Assembly (NCBI GenBank): GCA_037447655.1
Contig: JBBHKE010002252.1
Location: 1 to 32,287, forward strand
Direction: 5' to 3'
Origin: Zygnema cylindricum
Lineage: Eukaryota > Streptophyta > Zygnematophyceae > Zygnematales > Zygnemataceae
DNA: 32,287 nt
The notes below the pieces were generated by a model that was not told the DNA's origin, did not search any database, and saw only the letters and a program-made list of their open reading frames with translations. The first letter of the stretch is position 1; every line of letters begins with the position of its first letter. Shown piece by piece: positions 20,120 to 30,220 of this stretch. Made by a program: the position numbers and the translations under genes.

Positions 20120-21445
20120 TCAAGTCGAGTCTACCGAGAACATTCAACTAGTTCTTTCCGTTTCCCACCTCTTGGGCTTCTGCTCAGCTAGGTGTAATGC
20201 AATATCTTTCTGAAGACCTTTATTGACATCAACTCTTTTAAGAGATCCCTTATCTCTATAGTCCTTAGCGTAATGATCTAAACCTTTGCATTTAAAACAA
20301 GTGACTTTCTTTTTCGGTTTTGTGCACTCTCTGCTCAAATGTCCCTCCTCTCCACAGTCATAATAGATAATTTTCTTCAGTTGTGCACACTAAAATGCCC
20401 TATGATTTTTTTTTTGAAAGATAGTGCACGTGGGAATGCTACGATTAGGTTTGTGAGCATTTATAGTTGGTTTAGGACTCTTAATGTATCCCCCTCTATT
20501 GTGAAATTGTTTCTTTCATTAACACTCTGTCCACCTCTCTGATTACCCTTGAAGATATTTTGCCGATTCACAAGACGCGCATTTAGACCCTGTTCCACAA
20601 ATTCCTCCTCACCCCACTCTGATACTTTATTCAAATTACCCCTGAGTGATCGAGTTTCCCGATTATACCCCAATTGATCCTCTAATTCCAATGACTTATC
20701 TTGTAATTCCTTCAAATTAATAGATTTTTGATGTTTCAATTCTGATTTCAGTATAAGATTCAGATAGTTCAAGAAATGCAACCTAGCCATTTCATCAGTC
20801 AAACCTATGTCATGAATGATAGATGAGTCAAATTCCACAATATAATCTTTCACAGATCCAGTTTGCTTACAGTTCAACCACTTTTCTTCCATTTTGGATT
20901 TATTAGTGATAAACAATATTTTAAACACTTCCCAAATCAGCATTATCAGGAATCAAATTATACCTCTTTTGGGTGTAATACCAAATCTGAGCATCACCTT
21001 TCAGACAGCTAACAGCAAAATAAGTGTAATCATCACGATCACAATTCCTAGATTCCAAATAATACCCCATATGAAAAATCCAAGCATCTAACTCATCAAT
21101 CTTCTTACCATCAAAGGATGTTACTTCACTAATAGACAATTTCAAATCTCTTATCTTCTTAGGTTTATCGTGATCATCTTCCTTAAAACTCGCATTCGTC
21201 TTACTACTCTCACCCTTTTGGTCATTATTATCATTTCTAGTGTTGATTAAATTTATTAGTTCATCCAATTTCTAATTTGAAACATTCTCATTTTCCTTAA
21301 CATCCTTTAATTCACTATTCAATTCAGAAATTGTTTCATCCACAACAGCAACATGATTTTTATATCTTTTGACCAATTTCACCATATGCTTCTTCAAAAC
21401 ATTTAAAGCATTTTCTATTTTACGTTTCTATGCAAAATTTGCCAT
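20120..21445 (-). pseudogene. gypsy gag, element A
   Basis: Gag forms the particle around element RNA. The start ATG at 21445 matches the start of the sister copy, but codon 6 is TAG. The central frame (20921-21268) has FDGKKIDELDAWIFHMGYYL and FAVSCLKGDAQIWYY, the retrotransposon gag core. A frameshift near 20935 leads into 20461-20943 with LTDEMARLHFLNYLNLILK. Zinc knuckles follow: the third is readable as CFKCKGLDHYAKD with its last Cys replaced by Tyr. The intact first knuckle is best seen in element B. The codon-6 stop and frameshifts make it a decayed copy. Confidence 0.85.
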
Positions 21446-22186
21446 TATCACACAATGAAATCAAGAAAGGTAGAGTTTAATTATCCAAAAGAGTAAGCCG
21501 CGGATTTGAAGTCCTCAGATTTCTTCAATCTAAGATTTTCTTTCCTTAAAAAATCCTGTAAAAGATATCAAAATTTGATAAAGCAAATATACATTAAAAG
21601 TAAGTTAGTGAAAATTCAATTTTCCTTAACATTGAAATAGAAAGGTAAAAAGTTTCCCCACAAATTTAGCAACAGCAAAATTGAAAGCTCTTTAAGGTAA
21701 AATTCAACCACAAATTTTGCAACAGCAAAATTCAAAGCAATCAAAGGTAACAATTTAGGGTTTGAAAAGTTTTAAGTCATTTTTGGACTCTTTTGCTCTT
21801 GAAAAAGTAAAGTGCTCTATTTTCTTTCTCCTCCATTAGCAAATTTGCCATTTCCCACTACATCACGATCTTTAAATCTCTAATCCTCACATCTTCACCC
21901 TTCATGGCTTCAAGCCCTCCCTCTACACATGAATCATCGCTAGGAGAAGGCAAGTTTGTTTGGCCTCTAGGTAATAAGAGTGAGTTTCAGCGATGGCTAC
22001 ACTACCTACCCCGCCTTAGTCTTTAGGACCCCGCTGGCAGTGTGGTCACTTAGTTTACCTCCAATCCTCTCCCACTACTCATTGTGGTTTCACTGACACA
22101 GGTGAAAGCACCCTCACTGGTCACGGTAGTCGATTTTCACGTGAGCAAGCTTCTCCCAAGTTTTTAACCAAAGCTTTGATACCATA
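21446..22186 (-). other. leader of gypsy element A with primer-binding site
   Basis: This region between the shared LTR and gag is untranslated. Directly after the LTR end the minus strand reads TATGGTATCAAAGCTTTGG. TGGTATCAAAGC differs by one base from the initiator-Met tRNA primer-binding site TGGTATCAGAGC typical of plant LTR elements. The rest has no open frame. Confidence 0.8.
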
Positions 22187-23150
22187 TGTAATAGGCTCTC
22201 CTACCTTTCAGACAATCCTATTACTACAACCAATTTCAACCACACATTCCACAAATTGGAAAATACACATCCACATTGGAGAATACTCACATAAGGATAA
22301 ACTTTAAATTAGACAAAGCTTTTGTCCACATAACATTAGCTTGGTCTTTTGCCCTCGTGGGTCAACCCTTCTTATTAAAGTATTTTCCACTACTCTCCAC
22401 TCTTAAATATTTTATTTCTTAACTACTAAAACACTACTAAGTTTGTAAGAGATTTCAGAGCAAAAATGCCATTGCTCCAATTTGGTTTTAATTGCTCAGG
22501 ACCAAGATCAGTCGAAATTTCCACAAACTTTTCGAAGAAAAAAATGTTTACTCTCCTCTTAGACTTCCCTATTTATCCATCATCGCCATGGACTAGCCAG
22601 GCTAGAGTCAACGCTCTGTTGAACAGGTTTTACTTGGGCCAATCATTGATCAGCTAGGACCTAGATTGACCAATGCAAAAGCATGCGAAATCTCCCAATA
22701 ACTACGTAGCATTTTTAACCAATGAAACGCTACATTTTACAACGTAACATTAACGTGCAAAAGTGCGCGCGAATTCAAACGCTACTTCGCACGTTCGGGC
22801 GTCACAAATTTACACGCGAAACTACCTACGAAATTTACAAATTTGAATTTATGACATTTCGTACTAAAAATCGTACGAAACGAACCATCATATGTACTAT
22901 ACGTCTATAAGTACTTCATAGTCGTACGCGTTAAATTCCGCAACCACTTTTGACCCTTAACCCGTTACAATGATAACCACCTGTTAGTTTGACCCCGCGA
23001 TGTCACCTAAATACACCCATCACTATATCTTTTGAAATAGAACTCCAAATTGCGCGATTTTTTCGCGAATGTCTATCAGAATAATAACTTTATATTTGTA
23101 ACCCTTAAAACCCTATTTAACACCAAGTTCGATCCACTATTAATGTTACA
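22187..23150 (-). repeat. LTR-B, shared between gypsy elements A and B
   Basis: The 964-bp LTR runs TGTAACATT...CCTATTACA on the minus strand. A polypurine tract lies on its high-coordinate side, as for the 3' LTR of element B. A primer-binding site lies on its low-coordinate side, as for the 5' LTR of element A. It matches LTR-C better than LTR-A across the variable block around 22800-22960. No 5-bp duplication marks its low side. Confidence 0.92.
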
Positions 23151-23163
23151 TCATCCCCTTCTT
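23151..23163 (-). other. polypurine tract of gypsy element B
   Basis: AAGAAGGGGATGA on the minus strand lies directly before the LTR-B start and corresponds to the tract next to LTR-A. Confidence 0.8.
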
Positions 23164-23229
23164 ATTTTAAACTGACCTCAGTTAAAATACATTTCACTCT
23201 CAAGACGAGACTTCTATATTATTATCTCT

Positions 23230-24700
23230 CCAATACCTTTGTAAAAACTCAGAATATTTATCTTATAAAGTAAACTCATTTTCTGGCCATGCTAGATAAT
23301 GCAGTTGCCAAAATACAGTTTAGCCGACTTTGAACCGTTGACCAACCCAATCTATTACCCATCTGTGGACCTCAAATTCTATAATTATTGATGGATCAAA
23401 TTCCAAATCTCCTTCGGTTGGTCAAAGATTTGCTGGTTTCAACTGACTCATGTGTATTAGTGGATAATTTTTTGTTGAAGGTAGAAAGTCTAATTTGGCA
23501 GCAACTGACGATATCATCTCGATTACAGTAAATGGTCCAATGTACTCAGAAGCCAATTTCCCCGTAGGATCCGATTGTCCCTCGATCTTGCACTTGTAAT
23601 AAGTTGTAAAAAGCCAAACTTTGTCACCGGTGCTTACCAACCAATCACCCCGTTTGCGATTAGCATTTAATTTTTACTTCCTTTGTGCCTCCACTAAAGC
23701 ATACCGTATTGTTTTCCAAACTGTTTGAATGTATTCCCAAAACTCTATTCCATAACCTCTATTCTCTTGAGTGACCCCTGTTATTAAGTCTAATGCTTCT
23801 CTCGGTTGGTATCCGTATGCAATTTCAAATGGTGAAAATCCTGTACTAGCATCTTTATATAAATTGTATGCAAATTCATTTAATGGCAGTTTAGATTCCC
23901 ATGTGCTTTGGACTCCACTGCAAACAGTCCTAAGCATTTCTTCCAGTGTACACTGCATCCTTTCCATCTGTCTATTTGTCTGAGGATGATAAGAGGTACT
24001 CATTTTTAATTCAGTGCCTAAATTTTGCTGCAATTTTTTCCAAAATGCAGACGTAAATTTTGAATCTCTATCACGAACTAAAGACAAAGGAACTCTATGA
24101 TGTCTAACCACGTTTTCAAAATATAACTTTGCAATATCTACAACAAAATGAGTAGTTTGTAAGGGATAAAGATTGCCAGTTTACTAAACCTATCGACTAC
24201 GACTATGATACTGTCATTTCTTCTGGATGTAGCTGGCAACCTGACAATAAAATCCATTTTGACAAATTCCCATGGTTTTTCGGGAGATCTAAAGGTTTTA
24301 AGAGACCTCTAGGTTTCTGGTTACTACGTTTACTTTGTTGGCAAGGGACACAATTTTCCACGTGTTTCAACACTTATTTTGCCATCGCGGACCAAAACCA
24401 TCTACTCTGCAACCAACTAAGAGATTTATCTCAACCTAGATGTCCTAAATGCTCATGAGCTTCTTGTAAAAGTTGTTTTTCTTAAGTCTCCCATTTCACG
24501 AATGCATAATTTATTCACTGTTCGCAAATATAGTAAACCATGTTCTATTCTAAAGTTTTTTACATGCCTCTCATTCAACGGGTCACAATTCCCTCCTAAA
24601 ATATTCTTGCAAATCACAGCAAAATAAGGATCTTTATCATAACCATTTCTAACAGCATCTAAAAACAATCAATCCCCAACCGTCACACTTATTTTTAAAC
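23230..24700 (-). pseudogene. gypsy integrase with chromodomain-like tail, element B
   Basis: The frame 24453-24668 (NERHVKNFRIEHGLLYLR) is the pre-integrase segment. The HH and CC zinc residues follow in broken frames around 24360-24470. The 23674-24111 frame has RDRDSKFTSAFW (first residue of the SDRD motif changed to Arg), STSYHPQTNRQMERMQCTLEEML with the catalytic Glu, and AYGYQPREALDL. The 23422-23640 frame has GDKVWLF, EYIGPFTVIEMIS and IHMSQLKPANL, the GPY/F region. A degenerate chromodomain-like stretch follows at about 23230-23400 (HRWVIDWVG). The first catalytic Asp lies in a region broken by stops. Confidence 0.85.
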
Positions 24701-24816
24701 ATCAACTTAAAGGATTTGCCACTACATTTGTCTTTCCAATAATATGTTTGACATTAAATTTGAAATATGCCAATTTCTGCATCCACCTAACCTGTTTACA
24801 AATCATAATCCGTGCA

Positions 24817-25310
24817 TCACTTAATTTTTGTAGATAGTCTATGTAGATAGCAGAGTGTCTTATTTTCATAATAAAATGTAAATTCTTTATTATGTAAATA
24901 ACAACGGAATTTCACCAATGCATAAACAATTGCAGGTAATTCTTTTTCTTGTGGTGGATAGTTTTTTGGCAGCATCATTAAATTTCTTGGACTCAAAAGC
25001 AATACGATGAAATGATTGCCAACTTTTTGATTTATGACTGCATCGTCTTTTATCAAATGCATCAGTAGTGATCAGAACTTCAAATTCCCTACCAGGATCA
25101 GGATACACCACTATAGGGGCAAAGGTCAACTTCCATTTTAGTTCCTCATTAAAGCTCTCTTCTAATCGGCTCCCCACACAAACGTCTCCTTCTCCCGAAG
25201 TAAATCCTTCAAAAGTGCGGCGATCATACTGAAGTTCTTGATGAATTTCTTGTAACAAGGGGCCAATCCGAAAAATGATCTAACTTTTGTGACATTAGTG
25301 GGTTGCTTCA
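24817..25310 (-). pseudogene. gypsy RT connection and RNase H, element B
   Basis: Overlapping frames at 24890-25258 and 24817-25062 carry FEVLITTDAFDKR (first RNase H Asp), YPPQEKELPAIVYALVKFRCYLH and NKTLCYLHRL. Several frameshifts split the domain, including one near 25050. The single GGTTG at 25301-25305 is the empty site of the copia insertion seen in element A. Confidence 0.83.
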
Positions 25311-25344
25311 ATTTTGGATTGCTGTAATTTTGAATGGATTTGTT

Positions 25345-26229
25345 TTAACAACCCCCCTTACTAACTATATGTCCCAAAAATGATTGTTCACTATTAAGAA
25401 AACTAGATTTTGACAATTTTCCATATAGTTTTCTTTCCCTTAATCTTTCCAACACTTTTCTTAAATGAATTACATGTTGTTCTTTAGATTTGTTGTACAT
25501 TAGAATATCATCTATAAACACTTGAACAAACTGATCTATGAAATGTGAAAAGGTTTGGTTCATTAATCTTTGATAAGTAGGCGGTGCTTTCGTTAAACCA
25601 AATGGCATCACTATCCATTCAAAATGATCGACTCTAGGTCTAAAAGCAATTTTGTCAACATCTTCGGTTCTAATAGGCACCTGATTAAAGCCACTACGCA
25701 TATCAATCAAAGAAAATAATTTAGCTCCTTTGAAACAATCTATCAAATTAGAAATTATAGGAAATGGATACTTATCCTTCACCGTAATCTTGTTTAGACT
25801 ATGATAGTCGACACACATTCTCAACATTCCGTCTTTTTTTTTGACAAAGAGAATTGGTTCTCCGTACCCTGATTTGCAAGGCTGAATATTCTTTTTCTCT
25901 ATGATCTCCTTTATCTGTTTCTTTAACTTCTCCTGCTCAAAGAAATTGTGCTTATAAATTCTTTTGAGTGGAGGATTACATCTACGTTCCAGGTTAATAA
26001 CATGTTCCAAATCTCGGCAAAGTGGCCTTCCTAAGGGTAAATCACTTGGGAAAACGTCTTGAAATTCATTAATCAAATCTTTTACAGTAGCGCCAGATGT
26101 ATTTATGTCAATTACAAAATTAGATTTTTGTTTTTCAAGGTTTTTAATCATGTCTGATTTAGGAACAGCATCAATGTTACTTTTTTCTCCCTCACATTTA
26201 TAAATAAATGCATGAGTTACTAATAACAA
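25345..26229 (-). pseudogene. gypsy reverse transcriptase, element B
   Basis: A 294-codon frame holds nearly the whole RT. Motifs in order are EFQDVFPSDLP (about residue 55), [20 protein letters not shown] (125-144), [18 protein letters not shown] with the first catalytic Asp at 176, MPFGLTKAPPTYQRLMN (208-224), VFIDDILMY with the FIDD active site at 238-241, and SFLGHIVSKGG near the end. All catalytic residues are present. The first ATG is inside the polyprotein and is not a real start. The frame ends just before the RNase H connection, which continues in another frame. Confidence 0.92.
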
Positions 26230-26499
26230 GAAAACATGATTTGTTTTATCTTTTCAATGCTTTTTAAATTGTTTAGTAGAAAATAAAACCTTCCACTCCG
26301 AATTTGGTTATGTTATTTATATGATTCCTATGCAACTTTTTCGAAAGTTATGCTTGCAAAACCTTCCAGCCGTTCTCAGACTTCACTGTCAAGGTGTTAG
26401 TTTCCCAATTAATTTGAGGGTTATGTTATGTTTACCAGGGTTCCCAATATTAGCTCCTCTCTACCCAATTTCATTATTTCACACACAACTTTCATTTTA

Positions 26500-26880
26500 T
26501 GACCCTGGATATAAACTTTTATATGTCTGTTTGTAAATCAATTGTGGACTTATTACCCTTTGCCATCTGAACATGCAAAGGTTTTTCCCTTATGACTGTA
26601 GGAATTCTATTTTTTTTCGACAAACTTATGTGAAATAAAATTATGTATAGCACCTGAATATACCATAACTCTTAATGGTTTTCCTTCCACTAAAGACTCT
26701 AATCTGATCAAATTGTGTCTGGTGTCTTCATTATTTTACTGTTCCAACATAAGTCTATCGTTAAGAGTTCCACCAGAACCATTGTTCAAACTATAGAGTG
26801 TGGTTAACATCATAATAAATTTAGCTATCATAGCCTTTCCGTTTATTAGTTTGCCCTCCAAAGTTAACTACTTAACCTGT
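26500..26880 (-). pseudogene. gypsy aspartic protease, element B
   Basis: The stretch aligned with 19667-20098 has LRVMVYSGAIHNFISH. The catalytic Asp codon has become TAT (Tyr) at 26658-26660, so the triad reads YSG. Stops and small indels break the flanks. Only collinearity with element A and the HNFIS segment support the assignment. Confidence 0.72.
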
Positions 26881-28114
26881 GGATCTAAGGACTCAACTAA
26901 GGACATTTAGCTAGTTGTTTTCGTTTCCCACCTTTTGGGCTTGTTGCTCAGCTAGGTTTAATGCAATATCTTCCTGAAGACCTTCATTAATATTAACTGT
27001 TTTAAGAGATCCCTTATCTGTACAGCCCTTAGCTGAATTATCTAGACTTATGCAATTAAACAAGTGACTTTCTTTTTCGGTTTTGTGCACTCTCTGCTGA
27101 AATGTCCCTCCTCTCCATAGTTATAACAGTTAATTTTCTTCACTTGTGCACACACAAATGCTCTATGACCTCTTTTTTGACAGATACTGCATGTGGTAAT
27201 GCAAAGATTGGGTTTTTGAGCATTAATACTTAGTTTAGGACTCCTAATATATCCCCCTTTATTGTTAAATTTGTTTTCTGCATTAACACTCTGTCCACCT
27301 CTTTGATTTCCCCTGAAGATATTCTCCGTATTCACCAAACCTGCATTCAGACCCTCTTCCACAAATTCCTCCTCCCACCACTGTGATAATTTTTTCAAAT
27401 AACCCCTGAATGATTGAGTTTCCGGATTATACCCCAACTGATCCTCTAATTCCAACGACTTATCTTGTATTTTTTTCAAATTAATAAAATTTTGATGTTT
27501 CAATTTTGATTTCATTATAAGTTTCAAATAGTTTAAGAAATGCAACTTATCCATTTAATCAATCAAACCTATGGCATGAATGTTAGATCAGTCAAATTCT
27601 ACAATGTAATTTTTCACAGACCTAGTTTGCTTACAGTTCAGCCACTTTTCTTCGATTGTCGATTTATAAGTGACACTTTTTTCCATTCTGGATTTATAAG
27701 TGATAAATAAAAAATGCAATGTGATTGCGTTCTTAAAAGCTTCCCAATCAACATAATCAGGAATTAGGTTAGACCTTTTCTGAGTGTATTACCAAATCTG
27801 AGCATCACCTTTCAGACTAACGGCAAAAGAAGTGTAATCATTACGATCACAATTCCTAAATTCCAAATAATACTCCATATGAAAAATCCAAGCATCAAAC
27901 TCATCAATCTTCTTACCATCAAAGGATGGTGGTTCACTAATAGACAATTTCAAATCTGTTATATTCTTAGGTTAGTCGTGATCATCTTCCTTAAAACTGC
28001 ATTCCTCTTTCTACTCTCTCCCTTTTGGTCATTAATATCATTTCTGGTGTTGATTAAATTTATTAGCTCATCCAATTTAAAATTTGAAATATTCTCATTT
28101 TCCTTAACATCTTT

Positions 28115-28119
28115 CAATT
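28115..28119 (+). repeat. left target-site duplication of the tRNA-bearing solo LTR
   Basis: CAATT here is repeated at 28349-28353. Element A has an unoccupied TAATT at the matching place (21308-21312). Confidence 0.85.
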
Positions 28120-28348
28120 TGTTGGATTGGCACGTGAAGCCGGTCCAATACGGGGTAGAATATGGAAATATCCATACTCGAGCCGCCCGTAATAAATGGG
28201 TACGGACCCGCCAGTCTCAACATCGAGCTGGTGGCAGAGTGGTAGTGCGTTCGCAGCTGAAGTGAAAGGTCCCAGGTTCGAACCTTGGCCGGCTCAATTT
28301 TCCCAAGTGTGGGACATGCCGAATCCCGGATTTCTAGGAAATCTAACA
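28120..28348 (+). mobile_element. 229-bp solo LTR (TRIM-like) containing a tRNA-like gene
   Basis: The insert begins TGTTGGATT and ends AATCTAACA. These are imperfect inverted termini with the TG...CA ends of an LTR, flanked by exact 5-bp CAATT. The matching site in element A lacks it. No protein is encoded. It holds a 71-base cloverleaf at 28225-28295, an inner TATGGA-AATA-TCCATA stem at 28161-28176, and a GATTTC-TAG-GAAATC stem at 28329-28343. Its size and lack of genes fit a terminal-repeat retrotransposon in miniature reduced to one LTR. Orientation is set by the tRNA strand and is arbitrary for the LTR itself. A tRNA-headed SINE is less likely because of the termini, the upstream 105 bases and the short duplication. 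Confidence 0.8.
28225..28295 (+). tRNA. tRNA-like gene inside the solo LTR (anticodon position CUG, U33 missing)
   Basis: All four stems can be drawn. The acceptor is 28225-28231 with 28289-28295 (7 pairs, one G-T). The D arm is 28234-28248. The anticodon stem is TTCGC with GTGAA (one G-T). The T arm is CCAGG-TTCGAAC-CTTGG (one G-T). The A box TGGCAGAGTGG (28232-28242) and B box GGTTCGAACC (28275-28284) fit pol III consensus well. TTTT at 28298-28301 could end transcription. The seven-base anticodon loop AGCTGAA puts CTG at 34-36 (glutamine if functional). Position 33 is G instead of the near-universal U, so a translating tRNA is unlikely. It is better read as a tRNA-derived pol III unit carried by the element. 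Confidence 0.75.
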
Positions 28349-28486
28349 CAATTCACTCTTTAAGTCAAAAAAAAATTCATCCATTATAGCAGCATGATTA
28401 TTAAATCTTTTGACCAATTTCACAATATGTTTCTTCAAAACATTTAAAGCATTTTCTATTTCACGTTTCAATGCAGAATTTGCCAT

Positions 28487-29203
28487 TATCGCACGATGAA
28501 ATCTAAAACGGTAGAGTTTAATTATCCAAAAGAGTTTGCAGCAACTTTGAAGTCCTCAGATCTCTCCAATCCAAAACTTTCGTTTCTTTACAATTTTTTT
28601 GAAAGATATCAAAATATGAGAAATCAAATAAACATTAAAAGTAAGTTAGTGAAAATTCAATTTTCCCAAACATTGAAATCGAAAAGTAAAAAGTTTCCCC
28701 ACAAATTTTGCAACAGCAAAATTGAAAGCTCTCAAATGTGACAATTTAGGGTTTTAAAAGTTTAGAGTCATTTCTGGACTCCTTTGCTTTTAAAGAAGTA
28801 AAGTACTTCACTTTCCTTCTCCTCTATTAGCAAATTTTCCTTTTCCCACTACTTCTAGATCTTTTACTCTTTAATCCTCACATTCTCACCCTTCTTCGCT
28901 TCAAGCCCTCCCTCTACCTATGAATCGTCGTTAGGACAAGGCAAGTTTGTTTGGCCTCTAGGTAATTGGAGTGAGATTTAGTGGTGGCTACACTACCCAC
29001 CCCGCCTTAGTCCTTAAGACCTAAGCACGCCCTACATCTAACCAACGACCAATGGCAGTGTGGTCACTTAGTTTCCCTCCAATCCCCTACCACTCACATT
29101 GTGGTTCCACCGACACAGGTTAGATTACCCTCATTGGTCACGGTAGTCCATTTTCGGGTGGGCAAGCTCCTCCCTGGTTTCTTACCAAAGCTCCTATACC
29201 ATA
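28487..29203 (-). other. leader of gypsy element B with primer-binding site
   Basis: This is untranslated sequence between LTR-C and gag, collinear with 21446-22186. Next to the LTR the minus strand reads TATGGTATAGGAGCTTTGG, a decayed version of the initiator-Met tRNA binding site that is better kept in element A. Confidence 0.75.
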
Positions 29204-30168
29204 TGTAATATGTTCTCCTACCTCTCAGAAAATCCTTTTACTACAACCAATTTCCACCACACATTCCAGACATTGAAAAAATACACATCCACATTGGAAA
29301 ACACTTATATAAGGATAAACTTTAAAGTAGAATAAGCTTTTGTCCATATAACATTAGTTTGGTCTCTTGCCCATGTGGCTCAACCCTTTTATTAATGTAT
29401 TTTCCACTACTCTCCATTGTTAAATATTCTATCTATTAACTATAAAACACTACTTAGTTTGTAAGAGATTTCACTGCAAAAATGCCATTCCTCCAATTTT
29501 GTTTTACTTGCTCAGGACCAAGATCAATCGAAATTTCCACAAACTTTTCCAAAGGAAAAGATGTTTACTTTTCGCTTAGACTTCCCTATTTATCCATCAT
29601 CGCACTGGACCAGCCAGGCCAGAGTTAACGCTCCGTTGAACAGGTTTTACCTGGGCCAATCATTGATGTGCTAAGACTCAAACTAACCAATGCAAAAACG
29701 TGCGAAATCTCCCAATAACTACATCGCATTTTCTAACCAATGAAACGCTACATTTTACCACGTAACATCTACGTGCAAAAGTGCGCGCGAATTCAAACGC
29801 GACTTCGCACGTTTGGGCATCACAAATTTTACATGCGTAACTACCTACGAATTTTACAAATTTGAACTTATGACGTTTCGTACTGAAAATCGGACGAAAC
29901 AAACCATCATATGTACTAAACGACTATTAGTACTTTATAGACGTACGCAAAAATTTTGCGGCCACTTTTGACCCTTAACCTTTTACAATGATACCCACTT
30001 GTTAGTTTGACCCCGCGTTGTCACCTAAATACACCTATCACTGTATGTTTTGAAATAGAACTCCAAATTGCGCGATTCTTTCGTGAACGTCTACCAAATT
30101 AATAACTTTATATGTATAACCCTTAAATACCTATTTATGACCAAGTTTGATCCAATGTTACTGTTACA
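29204..30168 (-). repeat. LTR-C, 5' LTR of gypsy element B
   Basis: The 965-bp LTR runs TGTAACAGT...TATTACA on the minus strand. It aligns end to end with LTR-B, sharing for example AGCTTTTGTCCA and the variable block around 29850-29960, and less well with LTR-A. By eye it is the most divergent of the four LTRs. Confidence 0.9.
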
Positions 30169-30215
30169 CTTAAATACCCATTTATGAACAAGTTCGATGC
30201 TCTATTGCTTTTACA
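30169..30215 (-). repeat. 47-bp remnant of an A-type LTR terminus
   Basis: On the minus strand this starts TGTAAAAGCAATAGAG and ends GGTATTTAAG, where LTR-C begins. ATCGAACTTGTTC and AAATGGGTATTTAA match the start of LTR-A rather than LTR-B or LTR-C (ACTTGGT). The ATATT duplication at 30216-30220 lies directly outside it. Confidence 0.75.
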
Positions 30216-30220
30216 ATATT
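30216..30220 (+). repeat. outer target-site duplication of the gypsy nest
   Basis: ATATT equals 8033-8037 on the other side of the 22-kb nest, consistent with one original insertion. Because it is short and A/T-only, a chance match has some probability. Confidence 0.7.

Larger units (their letters stand above)
8038..23150 (-). mobile_element. Ty3/gypsy element A, LTR-A to shared LTR-B, decayed
   Basis: This minus-strand element runs from the shared LTR (22187-23150) through a primer-binding site next to 22186, then gag, protease, RT, RNase H, integrase with a chromodomain-like tail and a polypurine tract, to LTR-A (8038-9004). The internal region totals about 5.79 kb once the copia element (12127-18535) and the nested solo LTR (10270-11243) are removed. 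That fits the 5.82 kb of its sister after removal of its own insertion. The flank ATATT at 8033-8037 is matched at 30216-30220 beyond element B. Domain order RT-RNaseH-INT is diagnostic of gypsy elements. Every gene is interrupted. Confidence 0.9.
26890..28486 (-). pseudogene. gypsy gag, element B (interrupted by a solo LTR)
   Basis: The ATG at 28486 opens MANSALKREIENALN, free of the codon-6 stop seen in element A. After about 45 codons the gene is split by the 28120-28348 insertion. Core gag sequence resumes below 28115, and the frame 27048-27554 covers LHFLNYLKLIMKSKLKH and the nucleocapsid. It has an intact first zinc knuckle, CSICQKRGHRAFVC (27150-27191). A second knuckle, CYNYGEEGHFSREC (27087-27128), has its second Cys changed to Tyr. 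With the third knuckle seen in element A this gag originally had three. Confidence 0.87.
22187..30168 (-). mobile_element. Ty3/gypsy element B, LTR-C to shared LTR-B, decayed
   Basis: This 8-kb minus-strand element has LTRs of 964 and 965 bp. Its internal region is about 5.82 kb after removing the 229-bp solo LTR at 28120-28348. Gene order is gag, protease, RT, RNase H, integrase, chromodomain-like tail and polypurine tract. It is collinear with element A and similar over its whole length. Its RT is the best preserved gypsy domain of the window. Its 5' terminus abuts a 47-bp remnant of an A-type LTR. Confidence 0.9.

Noticed and set aside
24817-25062. Separate small gene
   Set aside because: It is collinear with the RNase H of element A and is simply one frame of a frameshifted polyprotein.
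28225-28295. Calling this a functional host glutamine tRNA
   Set aside because: The cloverleaf is good, but base 33 is G, it lies inside an LTR-like element, and that element sits inside a retrotransposon.
28120-28348. A SINE with a tRNA head
   Set aside because: The tRNA part starts 105 bases inside the insert. The ends are TG...CA inverted repeats, and the duplication is 5 bp, not 7-20 bp. The A-run at 28367-28375 lies outside the insert, in gag sequence aligned with the sister copy.
28120-28348. A hammerhead-bearing retrozyme LTR
   Set aside because: No CTGATGA core with a matching GAAA partner was found on either strand.
28104-28349. 81-codon minus-strand frame antisense to the tRNA-like unit
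   Set aside because: It overlaps the cloverleaf and the solo LTR ends almost exactly. The structured RNA explains the sequence better.
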